Shown: positions 1 to 7,201, counted from the stretch's first letter. The stretch: 32,362 nucleotides of DNA from Candidatus Njordarchaeota archaeon (GCA_029855985.1 JAGSHR010000087.1:1-32362); one strand, 5' to 3'. Translations and numbers: made by a program. Notes: a model not told the origin generated them from the letters alone.

Positions 1-105
1 ATTGTATTTTCAATTCTTTTAATCTCTTCAAATCACTTAAAAAAACGGTTTAATTTTTTAAAACCCTTTTCCCTATGAATATTTTAATGTTATGCAAGGA
101 GTTTG

Positions 106-438
106 ATGCCTATGCCCCGAATCGCTCGATTTAAGATTAGGGGGGCTAAATTCCTCTTAATAAGAGAATATGATAATGCATACGATATTGCTTTCTCAAG
201 ATACCCCATATGGGGAACCGCCATAAAGCAATTTAGAGGCATAAACCACATCAATATTGGGGAAAACATTATAGAATCCGAGCGAGCTTTAATCTCAAAA
301 ACTAAAGCTGAGGAGTTAAATTACACTATAAGGTTGCCGATCAAGGGGGAGGACGAAGAATTAAGCGTGGAGTTACAGATAATAGAAGACGCAAACATAA
401 AAAGCTTAACGATCGAAAAACCAGAAGAGGTGGAATAA
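106..438 (+). CDS. Small hypothetical protein (110 aa)
   Basis: I do not recognise this family. The protein is soluble, has no cysteine, no signal peptide and no membrane segment. The N-terminal part is basic (RIARFKIRGAKF) and the C-terminal 45 residues are strongly acidic, ending in EKPEEVE. Alternating hydrophobic residues suggest a mixed alpha/beta fold. ATG at 106 is preferred because AAGGAG (96-101) sits 4 nt upstream; TTG at 103 and ATG at 112 are alternatives. A T/A-rich stretch around 48-62 could be its TATA element. It is convergent with the glycosylase gene, with only 16 nt between the stops. The open frame, ribosome site and stop just before the neighbour support a real gene; the function is unknown. 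Confidence 0.6.
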   Translation: MPMPRIARFKIRGAKFLLIREYDNAYDIAFSRYPIWGTAIKQFRGINHINIGENIIESERALISKTKAEELNYTIRLPIKGEDEELSVELQIIEDANIKSLTIEKPEEVE

Positions 439-454
439 ATCTACTTTTAGGCTT

Positions 455-1084
455 TCAATCCTGTCCTATAAAATCTAAAAGTGTCCGCTTAGGTTTTCTA
501 TTTGACTCACTAATGACTTTCTTTAATTTTTGGAAATCACTTTTCATAACATCTTTTAATTTCGGATTATATAGCGCTGCAGCAGGATGATACATCGTTA
601 AAATTTTAACATCACAGCAATCCAATTTTCCTTCTAAGATTTTTCCTCTTTCTTTAGTCATGCTTGTGAATTTCCTCCCCATTTTCTCATAGAGATACCG
701 TGCACTAAATCTACCTAAAGTCACGATGATCTTGGGTTTAATGATCTCAATTTGCTTATCCAAATACGCACTACAAGCCTCTATTTCTTCCCTCGTTGGG
801 TCCCTATTATCGGGGGGTCGACACTTAACTACGTTCGTAATAAAAACATCACTCCTCTCAAGACCTATATCTCTAAGCAATTGAGTAAGCAGTTTACCGG
901 CCTGACCAACAAAAGGTTTTCCCTGTTTATCCTCGTGGAAACCTGGGGCTTCGCCAATGAACATTATTTCAGCGTCAAGAGAACCTTCACCTGGAACTGG
1001 ATTTGTTCTATTTTTCCAAAGGGGACATTTCCTACAAAGATAAATCTCCTTAACTAATTTGTTATACTCTTCTTCTTTACCCAT
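455..1084 (-). CDS. Family 4 uracil-DNA glycosylase (Fe-S)
   Basis: Removes uracil, the product of cytosine deamination, from DNA and so starts base excision repair; this matters in organisms living at high temperature. With the ATG at 1084 the protein has 209 residues, normal for the family. The four cysteines that bind the 4Fe-4S cluster in family 4 enzymes are all present (C17, C20, C88, C104). The active-site motif GEAPG is at 44-48, followed by [12 protein letters not shown], and the C-terminal HPAAALYNP motif starts at H166. A TTG five codons upstream (1099) is possible, but ATG follows a GGTAGG-like stretch. It lies 33 nt downstream of nothing on its own strand except the acetyltransferase start side, and is convergent with the 110-aa gene. 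Family assignment is secure. Confidence 0.93.
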   Translation of the reverse strand: MGKEEEYNKLVKEIYLCRKCPLWKNRTNPVPGEGSLDAEIMFIGEAPGFHEDKQGKPFVGQAGKLLTQLLRDIGLERSDVFITNVVKCRPPDNRDPTREEIEACSAYLDKQIEIIKPKIIVTLGRFSARYLYEKMGRKFTSMTKERGKILEGKLDCCDVKILTMYHPAAALYNPKLKDVMKSDFQKLKKVISESNRKPKRTLLDFIGQD

Positions 1085-1132
1085 TTTGGGTCCTACCAAG
1101 CAACAATGTGATTAAGCGAAGCTTGTTATATC

Positions 1133-1732
1133 TTAAATGTAAAATTCTCCTTCTTCTTTAAAACCAAACTTTTTCACGAGGTTCAGGGAGGCAATGTTCT
1201 TTTCGTAAACATCGCATACAAGTTTGTTAACGTTGAACATTGATTCTAACTCCCTTGCCGTTTTTAATAAAAGCGCCTTTGCAACGCCTCTTCTCCTATA
1301 TTCTGGTACAACACCTAGACCTGCGATAACACCTACTTTCAAACCATCCTCTTCTTCAATCGTGTATGTCACAAATGCAACAGGTCTACCGTACAAGTAA
1401 CCCAAAAAAGTTGTTTTAGGGAACTTGTCGAGGTCACTGTAGTCAATTGGCTGGTACGGATCAGTCCCCGTTAACAATGATTTATTGAAAACAAATATGA
1501 AGTCCTCACCGTTTTTCTCGGGATCCAAATATTCTATCTTGAGGTTTTTATACACGTCTGAATCCTTTATTTCCTGATAAACTATGTTCAGAGAATCAAG
1601 AACTTTGGATATTGGACAACCCATTTTAATATATCGATATCTCTTAACCTCAACGCCCTCACTAGGCGAAGAGTAAGCATTTTTCCTCATGAGATAATGA
1701 ATGAGCTTATGAGACTTCTCCCGCGTCGACAA
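1133..1732 (-). CDS. GNAT-family N-acetyltransferase
   Basis: Predicted acetyl-CoA-dependent N-acetyltransferase; the acceptor is unknown. The GNAT motif A is clear at residues 138-153 (GLGVVPEYRRRGVAKA), with the RRRGVA turn that binds the pyrophosphate of acetyl-CoA, and motif B follows (NIASLNLVKKFGFKEEGEF) at the C-terminus. The first 80 residues have no obvious match and may form the substrate side. I keep the TTG start at 1732 because GGTGA lies 6 nt upstream; the next in-frame ATG would remove 14 residues. It is on the same strand as the glycosylase and the ThiF-like gene, but an AT-rich gap of about 90 nt separates it from the latter, so co-transcription is uncertain. RimI-like protein acetylation is one possibility. 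Confidence 0.8.
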   Translation of the reverse strand: MSTREKSHKLIHYLMRKNAYSSPSEGVEVKRYRYIKMGCPISKVLDSLNIVYQEIKDSDVYKNLKIEYLDPEKNGEDFIFVFNKSLLTGTDPYQPIDYSDLDKFPKTTFLGYLYGRPVAFVTYTIEEEDGLKVGVIAGLGVVPEYRRRGVAKALLLKTARELESMFNVNKLVCDVYEKNIASLNLVKKFGFKEEGEFYI

Positions 1733-1821
1733 AGTAAATCACCCAAACACCAAGAAATCTTAATAAAAAGCGAAATAAAAATAGAGATGTCCTCGAAATC
1801 TACATTCAAACAAAACTTGCT

Positions 1822-2577
1822 TCACAAATAGCGAGAACAAATAGGACAGTCATCCCTTTTTTTTACTTCTACGATATCAAAATCACCGAACCTTCCATCA
1901 ATAATAAGTAACTTCCCAACAAGGGGTTTACCTATCCCCGTAATAATCTTTATTACCTCTAAAGCTTGAATAGAAGCAATTATGGAAACAGTAGCATTCA
2001 CTACAGGACATCCACGGGGACCCCCTTTTAACTCGCCGAAAATCTCATATAAACAGGGGCCCTCACCAGGTATAACCGTTGTAACCTGCCCATTAAAATC
2101 CCTGACACCACCATGTACAAATGGAATTCTAAGTTTAACGGCGAACTCATTTATGATGCCACGAGCATCAAGATTATCAGTGGCATCAACTATAACAGTA
2201 CTACCCCCCAACACCCTCTCAGCATTTTCTCTTGTAAGCCTCTCCTCAACCAATTCGACGGAAACATATGGATTCATCTGTTCGATTTTTTCCTTCAACG
2301 AGACGATTTTCGGTTTGCCAATATCTTTATCCCAGTGAAATAACTGTGCGCTCATGTTAACTTCCTCAACAACGTCGTCATCAACGAATCTAAGCTTACC
2401 AACACCGGCTTTTGCTAGTAATGGTGCAACAACAGAACCAAGACCACCAGCACCAACAATAGTGACAAGCGCAGATTTCAGTTTTTCTTGTTTTTTTAGA
2501 CCCCAATCATGAATCACTAGTTGCCGGGAATACCTTGGAATCTCCTCGTTAGCGAGTTTTTCTGTCAAGGTTAACAC
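1822..2577 (-). CDS. MoeB/ThiF/HesA-family adenylyltransferase
   Basis: E1-like enzyme that adenylates the C-terminal Gly-Gly of a small ubiquitin-like sulfur carrier (MoaD, ThiS or an archaeal Ubl) for cofactor, tRNA thiolation or protein modification. The ATP-binding GAGGLG is at 42-47, the acidic DATDN at 130-134, and RYSRQ near the N-terminus is typical. The C-terminal zinc CxxC is present (C244, C247), but the first zinc pair is incomplete: only C175 is seen, with Glu where the second Cys would be. C190 lies where ThiF/MoeB proteins keep a conserved cysteine. Start is GTG 2577, or TTG 2568 with GGTG 6 nt upstream. A small zinc-finger gene ends 32 nt upstream, suggesting one transcript. 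No carrier gene is visible nearby, so the exact partner is open. Confidence 0.85.
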   Translation of the reverse strand: MLTLTEKLANEEIPRYSRQLVIHDWGLKKQEKLKSALVTIVGAGGLGSVVAPLLAKAGVGKLRFVDDDVVEEVNMSAQLFHWDKDIGKPKIVSLKEKIEQMNPYVSVELVEERLTRENAERVLGGSTVIVDATDNLDARGIINEFAVKLRIPFVHGGVRDFNGQVTTVIPGEGPCLYEIFGELKGGPRGCPVVNATVSIIASIQALEVIKIITGIGKPLVGKLLIIDGRFGDFDIVEVKKRDDCPICSRYL

Positions 2578-2609
2578 CAGAAAAATGCTTTGTTTAAAAA
2601 ATTAAAATT

Positions 2610-2759
2610 TCAGCAGGATGGTGTTGAGGTGAGCCTTAAAAATTCGTCAAGGTGTTCTTGACAGCAGAAATATAAAACTCTCCCACCCTTATATAGCTTT
2701 ATGGCTTTCTTTTCATCCTCGATCTTCTTTTTGCAGTAAAAGCACTCCAATTTTTTCAC
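2610..2759 (-). CDS. TRASH-like small zinc-finger protein (49 aa)
   Basis: A 49-residue reading frame starting at GTG (2759) with stop TGA at 2610-2612. It carries C6-x2-C9 (CFYC) and, 22 residues later, FCCQEHLDEF with C32, C33 and H36. This spacing and the aromatic-Cys-x-x-x-His/Cys-L-x-x-F ending match TRASH/YHS-type treble-clef zinc fingers, which bind metals and often occur in metallochaperones and metal sensors. An in-frame TAA lies two codons before the GTG, so the gene cannot start further upstream; a TTG three codons inside is the alternative. It is followed after 32 nt by the MoeB/ThiF-like gene on the same strand, suggesting linked expression. A stand-alone metal-binding or protein-interaction module is likely; the partner is not known. 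Confidence 0.72.
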   Translation of the reverse strand: MKKLECFYCKKKIEDEKKAIKLYKGGRVLYFCCQEHLDEFLRLTSTPSC

Positions 2760-2841
2760 CTTTTACATGTAAATGTTTCCTCAAATCTATAAATAAGCCT
2801 TCTTGAATATAAAACTTGAGCAATGATATATATCCAGCGAG

Positions 2842-3747
2842 CTAAGCGAGTTGCTCCAATTTACCCCTAATATTTTTACACATAAGTCTCAGGTGTTTCT
2901 TGATCATTTCCTCTTCAAAGAATCTCGCTAACTTAAAGTCATACCTGGGATAAATTATGTTCAACTCGAACAATTTTTCCACATCATCATAATAGTGGAG
3001 AGCCTCAATAATCCTCTTATCTCTCTCAATAACTATGTTCCAATACCTATAAATCTCCCTCACAGGATCCTTATCTATTAAACCCCTATGCATTGTGATA
3101 ATATACTTAGGCTCTAATCGAATCAATAACTTCAAACTCTCTATAAACTCCTCCAGACTAGAAGTTGGGTGACCATACCACGGAAAATTCGTTAAATCAA
3201 TGTCCCCAGTAACGATCAGCTCCTTGTTAATCCTTACAGCCATGTGTCCAAGGGTATGACCGTAAGCTGGGATAAACTCTAACTCTAAATCACCGATAGT
3301 CTCTTTTTCAAATGGCTTTAGCTCTCTATCTGGCACATAAGGTTTAAAGTCGAGGGGAATACCAACGTTGTGAAGCCATTCTTCTTGAAGATCTTTCCTA
3401 TTCGCGAAACCATATGCCTCAAAGAATTTCTCCCAACTTATGATGTAATCAGATTCTCTATCATTTAACCACACTTGAGCCTTTGGGGATGTCTTCTTTA
3501 TTCTCCATGTACCCTTATTGTGATCTGGGTGAAAATGAGTTATAATAACGTAATCAAGTTCCCTTAAACTAACATTGAGCGGCTTAATTTTCTCCTCTAG
3601 GACTTCTGGCTTAGAACCGAGATCAATGAGAAACTTTTCTTCCCCATTATAGAAGACCGTTATCGTGTTAGGGAAGACAGGCTTGCCATCTGGGAAAATT
3701 AAGTATAAATTTTCAATCGGCGTCTCTTGGATATTCAATTTTTTCAC
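2842..3747 (-). CDS. Metallo-beta-lactamase-fold hydrolase (301 aa)
   Basis: Predicted binuclear metal hydrolase of the MBL superfamily. The metal-binding signature is intact: H71-x-H73-x-D75-H76 (THFHPDH), H164 in GHTLGHM, D182 in TGDID and H220 in MHRG. After about residue 235 there is an extra mainly helical C-terminal region of about 65 residues, rich in aromatic and charged residues, that could shape the substrate pocket. The start is GTG 3747, with no ATG close by; the region upstream is a short divergent promoter shared with the DUF4430-like gene. Substrate cannot be read from sequence: glyoxalase-II-like thioesterase and lactonase activities are both possible. The spacing to the zinc-finger gene (82 nt) leaves co-transcription open. 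Confidence 0.85.
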   Translation of the reverse strand: MKKLNIQETPIENLYLIFPDGKPVFPNTITVFYNGEEKFLIDLGSKPEVLEEKIKPLNVSLRELDYVIITHFHPDHNKGTWRIKKTSPKAQVWLNDRESDYIISWEKFFEAYGFANRKDLQEEWLHNVGIPLDFKPYVPDRELKPFEKETIGDLELEFIPAYGHTLGHMAVRINKELIVTGDIDLTNFPWYGHPTSSLEEFIESLKLLIRLEPKYIITMHRGLIDKDPVREIYRYWNIVIERDKRIIEALHYYDDVEKLFELNIIYPRYDFKLARFFEEEMIKKHLRLMCKNIRGKLEQLA

Positions 3748-3762
3748 CAGTTTTACACTTGT

Positions 3763-3797
3763 AGTACATAAACTTAAGTATACCTTTAAAGTGTACT
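3763..3797. promoter_or_regulatory. Divergent promoter with inverted repeat AGTACA/TGTACT
   Basis: The 79-nt gap between the divergent hydrolase and DUF4430-like genes carries a perfect 6-bp inverted repeat, AGTACA (3763-3768) and TGTACT (3792-3797), separated by 23 bp. Inside it lies an A/T-rich core containing GTATAC and TTTAAA that could serve as TATA elements for either strand. A regulator bound here would affect both genes. Short arms make this a suggestion only. Confidence 0.35.
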
Positions 3798-3826
3798 CTT
3801 ATTTGCAAAATAATAATATCATTTTG

Positions 3827-4342
3827 GTGTCCCCGTTGAAAAAGGAACTAATAGTAATAGGCATTTTATTTGCATGGGCAGTAACAGCTTCAATGGTGGC
3901 CATGATATACTACACAGAATACAACTACATGTACCAAAAGTACGTGGAAGAACGATCAACAACAATAATCGTTGATATTGGCATAAACTATGGGAACGGT
4001 ACCCTAGTATGGTATAATAACACCAAGTTACTCAAGGGAATGAGCGTATACGATGCACTACTTATAGTAGCGGACGAGGTCAACTCAACTACCTCGCCAT
4101 TTGGCGTGTATGTAAGGGGGATTAATGGGGTAAATGAAAACGCTAATGATTCTTGGATCTATGCAATTAATAGAAATGATTCAGATGTTAATGCTTGGTT
4201 TGCCGTAAATGGATGGTACTATCCTGGTGTTTCATGTGACAGGTTAACCCTTAAAGAAGGAGATGCAGTAGTGTGGCTCTTCTACAACTGGAGGGCCTAC
4301 TTCCCTCCACCTGATCCAACAACAACTAATAACGTGAGATAA
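3827..4342 (+). CDS. Membrane-anchored DUF4430-like extracellular protein
   Basis: An N-terminal membrane anchor (about residues 7-28, hydrophobic after a Lys-Lys pair) is followed by an extracytoplasmic domain of about 140 residues. This domain resembles DUF4430, the transcobalamin C-terminal-like fold: a VYDALLIVAD helix, a glycine-rich turn, SWIYAINRN, a WFAVNGWYY strand, and the closing LTLKEGDAVVWLFYNW. DUF4430 domains are found in surface proteins that capture or present small ligands such as corrinoids. I place the start at GTG 3827 (171 aa); the open frame extends upstream to 3665, but that would overlap the divergent gene and its promoter. The next gene, 11 nt downstream, encodes an S-component-like membrane protein, so the pair probably forms a capture-and-uptake unit. 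The ligand is inference. Confidence 0.68.
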   Translation: MSPLKKELIVIGILFAWAVTASMVAMIYYTEYNYMYQKYVEERSTTIIVDIGINYGNGTLVWYNNTKLLKGMSVYDALLIVADEVNSTTSPFGVYVRGINGVNENANDSWIYAINRNDSDVNAWFAVNGWYYPGVSCDRLTLKEGDAVVWLFYNWRAYFPPPDPTTTNNVR

Positions 4343-4353
4343 AATAGATTAAC

Positions 4354-5070
4354 ATGGAATCGGTGAAGGCGAAGATGTTAACCAAAAAATTTAGAGAATT
4401 AATTACAACCCTTTTTTTCCTCCTTCCTATCGCACCTCTCATCTACCTAACAGTCAATTTTAGCGCAGAGAAAATAGTTTTTCTAAGTTTAATACTAACA
4501 ATATTTGCTGGAGTCACGGCTTCGCCTGGCATACTTATTTCGCTCTTACATACAAGAGAAATAGATATCTCCAAGATCCCAATAATCGGGGTCTTTGCCG
4601 CTATAATATACGCTTCAAACTTTCTACTAGTGATATTCCCGTCCTTCATATTCTACGTGTTACCATTCGCGGCGGGGTACACTTTCTATTTGCCAACAAG
4701 CATAATATTGGGGGCATATTCAAGAATAATCAAAGAGAAAGGCTCAATGTTCTTTTTACTCTTCGTGTATGGTGTTATCTCAGAGTTCCTCTCACCAAGC
4801 ATATTTTGGTTCCCATACTATTTAGCATGGGGTGGCATGTTGGAGACGGGCAGAGAAATACTAGGAGAAACCGAAAGTGACTACATAATGGGTTTTGGTT
4901 ACGGTGCTATCGGTGCAGGTCTAGCCGTATGCTACATGTTGATTGGATGGGGGTATTATAGGCCTCTATTCATGACGCTACCGTCAATGATAGTTGACGG
5001 TTTGCTAGCAAGTTTTGGTTTCAAAATGGGTGTTAAAATAGGAGAACTAACAAAGAAGATTTCACTTTAA
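4354..5070 (+). CDS. ECF S-component-like multi-pass membrane protein
   Basis: A 238-residue integral membrane protein with about six hydrophobic segments (roughly 17-36, 42-65, 76-95, 96-118, 125-150, 180-235 in pieces) and short polar loops, the size and shape of an S component of energy-coupling factor vitamin transporters. The central stretch with FYLPTSIILGAYSRI and VYGVISEFLSPSIFWFPYYL resembles archaeal ECF S components found next to DUF4430 proteins. It is probably co-transcribed with the DUF4430-like gene upstream (11 nt). No EcfA ATPase or EcfT is in the window, so it would rely on a shared energising module encoded elsewhere (group II arrangement). Corrinoid or another vitamin is a guess. 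The stop is only 6 nt from that of sufB, which converges. Confidence 0.6.
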   Translation: MESVKAKMLTKKFRELITTLFFLLPIAPLIYLTVNFSAEKIVFLSLILTIFAGVTASPGILISLLHTREIDISKIPIIGVFAAIIYASNFLLVIFPSFIFYVLPFAAGYTFYLPTSIILGAYSRIIKEKGSMFFLLFVYGVISEFLSPSIFWFPYYLAWGGMLETGREILGETESDYIMGFGYGAIGAGLAVCYMLIGWGYYRPLFMTLPSMIVDGLLASFGFKMGVKIGELTKKISL

Positions 5071-5076
5071 GGTTTT

Positions 5077-6186
5077 CTACATTCCTTCCGATTTGGAGAT
5101 TTTATCGAGAATTCTTAAAACCGTTTTCTTTACTGCTTCATTAACACCCTTTAACTCAATGTTCATAAAGCCCCGAATTATAAGTCCCGTTGCTTCATCC
5201 TCTGTGAAGCCCCGCGCCATAAGGTATTCGATTTGCTCCTTGGAGATTTTACCAATGGAAGCCTCATGAGTTAGGGTGGCATCAATTGTGTTGGTCACGA
5301 GTTCGGGTATAGCATGAATACTTGACTCATCGGATATCATTAAACCCTTGCACTCAATGTGCCCCGCAGTGCCTTTACCAATCGCGACAATTTTTCCCCT
5401 TGACACAATTTTGGACTTGTCAAACGTGATTACCCTAGAGATTATATCACCACGTGACCCATCTCCCATTAATTCCATTGTGGAACCATAATCGATGTCG
5501 GCTCCACCACGTCCAATTATAAGAGACTGTGAGTGGGCTCTAGCATTCTTCATCAACGTTATATGGGGGTTGGCTTTCATCCACGCACCAGGAGCCAAAT
5601 TAATGTAGTTCTCAATGTACTCTCCATTTTCCTCCACAATAATCTTCGTTATTGGTCTAACCTTGAAGTTTGGTGTCCAATTATGAAGCATCGTGAACAA
5701 GAGTCTAGCATTCCTCTTAACGAAGAACTCTGAGATTCCAAGGTGAAGTCCCTCGCTAATAGCTGCAGTACAACCAGTGACCATTTCTAATGATGAATTT
5801 TCATCAACAATAACCAAGTTGTGAACTTCTTGGACATGTCCCGGCTTTGTTACGAGGAAACAAGCCTCTATGGGTGTATCAACTCGAGTGTTTGGGGGAA
5901 CGTATATGAAGTACCCATTTTTAATCTTCTCATCTTCGAGAGAAATATCTCCCTTTTTCACGCCGATAGCTTTCCAAAGATAATCCTTTACCCACGGTAA
6001 TTCTCTAAGTGCATCACCAAGACGGTTAACAACAATTCCCTTCTTCTCTAATTGTTTAACAATTATAGTTTTCACGATATCATCATTGACCTGAACATAC
6101 AGGCCAGATTCCCTAACAGCATTCAGATCGATGCCAGTTTCCTTTATTTTTTTCTCAATATCCTCATCAATACTCAAGCTAATCAA
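5077..6186 (-). CDS. sufB: SufB-type Fe-S scaffold subunit
   Basis: Scaffold protein of the SUF iron-sulfur cluster assembly machine; in the cytoplasm it works with the SufC ATPase to build clusters and pass them to apoproteins. The beta-helix core and C-terminal helices are typical of SufB/SufD. Residues known to matter in SufB are present: C279 in HIECKG, at the position of E. coli SufB Cys405, and the H307-E308 pair in LTHEAS. At 369 residues it is shorter than bacterial SufB and matches the archaeal single SufB/D protein. Its ATG overlaps the sufC stop by 8 nt, so translation is coupled. No separate SufD, SufS or SufU is present, suggesting a SufBC complex only. Cysteine desulfurase must come from elsewhere, or sulfide is used directly. 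Confidence 0.93.
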   Translation of the reverse strand: MISLSIDEDIEKKIKETGIDLNAVRESGLYVQVNDDIVKTIIVKQLEKKGIVVNRLGDALRELPWVKDYLWKAIGVKKGDISLEDEKIKNGYFIYVPPNTRVDTPIEACFLVTKPGHVQEVHNLVIVDENSSLEMVTGCTAAISEGLHLGISEFFVKRNARLLFTMLHNWTPNFKVRPITKIIVEENGEYIENYINLAPGAWMKANPHITLMKNARAHSQSLIIGRGGADIDYGSTMELMGDGSRGDIISRVITFDKSKIVSRGKIVAIGKGTAGHIECKGLMISDESSIHAIPELVTNTIDATLTHEASIGKISKEQIEYLMARGFTEDEATGLIIRGFMNIELKGVNEAVKKTVLRILDKISKSEGM

Positions 6187-6904
6187 CCCCTATCAATACC
6201 TCGAGTCCCTTCTTATACCCGTTATCCATGATGACAGGAATTATCTCATCGGGGTTCCCGGTGACAGCGATGGAACCATTCAACAACACGTGCGCCTTAG
6301 AAGGCTCCTTTTCAATGTAATTAAAGATGAAACCTTGATGAGTAACAAGAAGCACAGACACACCGGAATCCAACAAGTAATCAATGTGTTCCCCTATATA
6401 CTTTATGTTCTCAATGTCCACCCCGCTATCAGGCTCATCCAACATCAACAGTTTGGGTTTCTGCAAAGACGCAATAAAAAGCTCAACCTTCTTTTTTTCA
6501 CCACCACTAAAATTCTTAAATAACTCCCTATCCAAAAAATCATCAATAGAAAAAACACCACTCGACTCGCTACCAAACTTAAGAGTCATCGCATCAACAA
6601 GATCCCTAACCCTCAAACCGTCAAAACTAGGTGGATGCTGGAACATCAAGCTAATTCCCATCGAGGCTCTCTTATAGATAGGGACTTTGGTAATATCCTT
6701 GCCCTCAAACAATATTGTCCCCTCAACCCGCGCACCATAAGTTAGACCCATTATAGTCCGTAGCAAAGTAGATTTACCCGTTCCATTAGGACCCAGAAGA
6801 ACATGAAACTCGCCCCTACCGACAGAAAAACTAATATCCCTAAGGATCGATTTATCACCATAGTAAACAGCCAAATTCTTTACTTCTAACAAACTATTAA
6901 CCAT
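6179..6904 (-). CDS. sufC: SufC Fe-S assembly ATPase
   Basis: ABC-type soluble ATPase that drives shape changes of the SufB scaffold during Fe-S cluster assembly. Walker A GPNGTGKST is at 38-46, the Q-loop MFQHPP near 88-92, the signature FSGGE at 132-136, and Walker B LLMLDEPDSGVD at 152-163; the SGVD ending is characteristic of SufC rather than of importers. Length (241 aa) is normal. It is the first gene of a two-gene operon with sufB. The start is ATG 6904. Upstream lies a 297-nt gap with a TATA-like ATTATATC near 6963-6970 (reading on the minus strand) and a structured block further out, which could be a leader or an independent RNA. Assignment is secure. Confidence 0.95.
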   Translation of the reverse strand: MVNSLLEVKNLAVYYGDKSILRDISFSVGRGEFHVLLGPNGTGKSTLLRTIMGLTYGARVEGTILFEGKDITKVPIYKRASMGISLMFQHPPSFDGLRVRDLVDAMTLKFGSESSGVFSIDDFLDRELFKNFSGGEKKKVELFIASLQKPKLLMLDEPDSGVDIENIKYIGEHIDYLLDSGVSVLLVTHQGFIFNYIEKEPSKAHVLLNGSIAVTGNPDEIIPVIMDNGYKKGLEVLIGVD

Positions 6905-6962
6905 ACGCCACAGCCTTAAAAAAGTAACTCAATCAATAAAAATACTCAACGCTACAACCATT

Positions 6963-6970
6963 GATATAAT
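6963..6970 (+). promoter_or_regulatory. TATA-like element between sufC and RNA candidate
   Basis: GATATAAT is the clearest TATA-like word in the sufC-oxidoreductase gap. On the plus strand it lies 27-31 nt before the first base of the predicted closing stem of the RNA candidate at 6997, which is the expected archaeal spacing. Because the word is nearly symmetrical it could also direct sufC on the minus strand, giving a leader of about 35 nt. Confidence 0.35.
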
Positions 6971-6996
6971 GTTCACAAACCCAAATTAAAAGTATT

Positions 6997-7136
6997 GGGG
7001 TCTAAGAAAATTGGGCTAATTTATCCAATTCTCCTTTAAGCAACGATGATTTCGCCTCCATAGGACCAATGGGGAGACCTCAACAGACTCAGATCCATTA
7101 GGGAGAACCCGAAAGGTTCCCCACATCTTTAGCCCC
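6997..7136 (+). ncRNA. Candidate structured RNA, four-way junction with GAAA loop
   Basis: In an otherwise AT-rich gap this 140-nt block has 66 G/C by my count (47%). It folds by eye into a closed domain: the closing stem GGGG-(T)-CTAA (6997-7005) pairs with TTAGCCCC (7129-7136), 8 bp with one bulge; hairpin AATTGG (7009-7014) with CCAATT (7025-7030), extendable by a G-U pair; hairpin CC-(T)-CCAT (7055-7061) with ATGGGG (7069-7074); hairpin 7101-7110 with 7115-7122, 8 bp in three runs of 3, 3 and 2 pairs set off by one-base bulges, capped by a GAAA tetraloop (7111-7114). The GNRA loop and G-U pair favour the plus strand. No tRNA T-loop, SRP or RNase P motif is seen. If it is on the minus strand it would be a sufC leader. 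No known family assigned. Confidence 0.5.
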
Positions 7137-7140
7137 AGAT

Positions 7141-7175
7141 CCACTTAAACTAAGGTTCTAAACTTCCACTTAAAC
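7141..7175. repeat. Short direct repeat CCACTTAAAC x2
   Basis: CCACTTAAAC occurs at 7141-7150 and again at 7166-7175, just beyond the RNA candidate and before the 3' end of the oxidoreductase gene. AAGGTT (7152-7157) and AACCTT (7173-7178) can also pair as a small hairpin. It may be part of a 3' processing or termination region; no clear role. Confidence 0.35.
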
Positions 7176-7201
7176 CTTCTAAAATATTTTAAGAAAAAAT
7201 T

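Noticed and set aside
752..1057. A 101-aa plus-strand frame opposite the uracil-DNA glycosylase
   Set aside because: Antisense shadow of the conserved glycosylase; composition is atypical and there is no start signal.
6997..7136. tRNA or split tRNA, because of the closing stem plus three hairpins
   Set aside because: The arms do not have tRNA lengths, there is no T-loop TTCRANY motif on either strand, and no plausible anticodon loop; the cloverleaf likeness is topological only.
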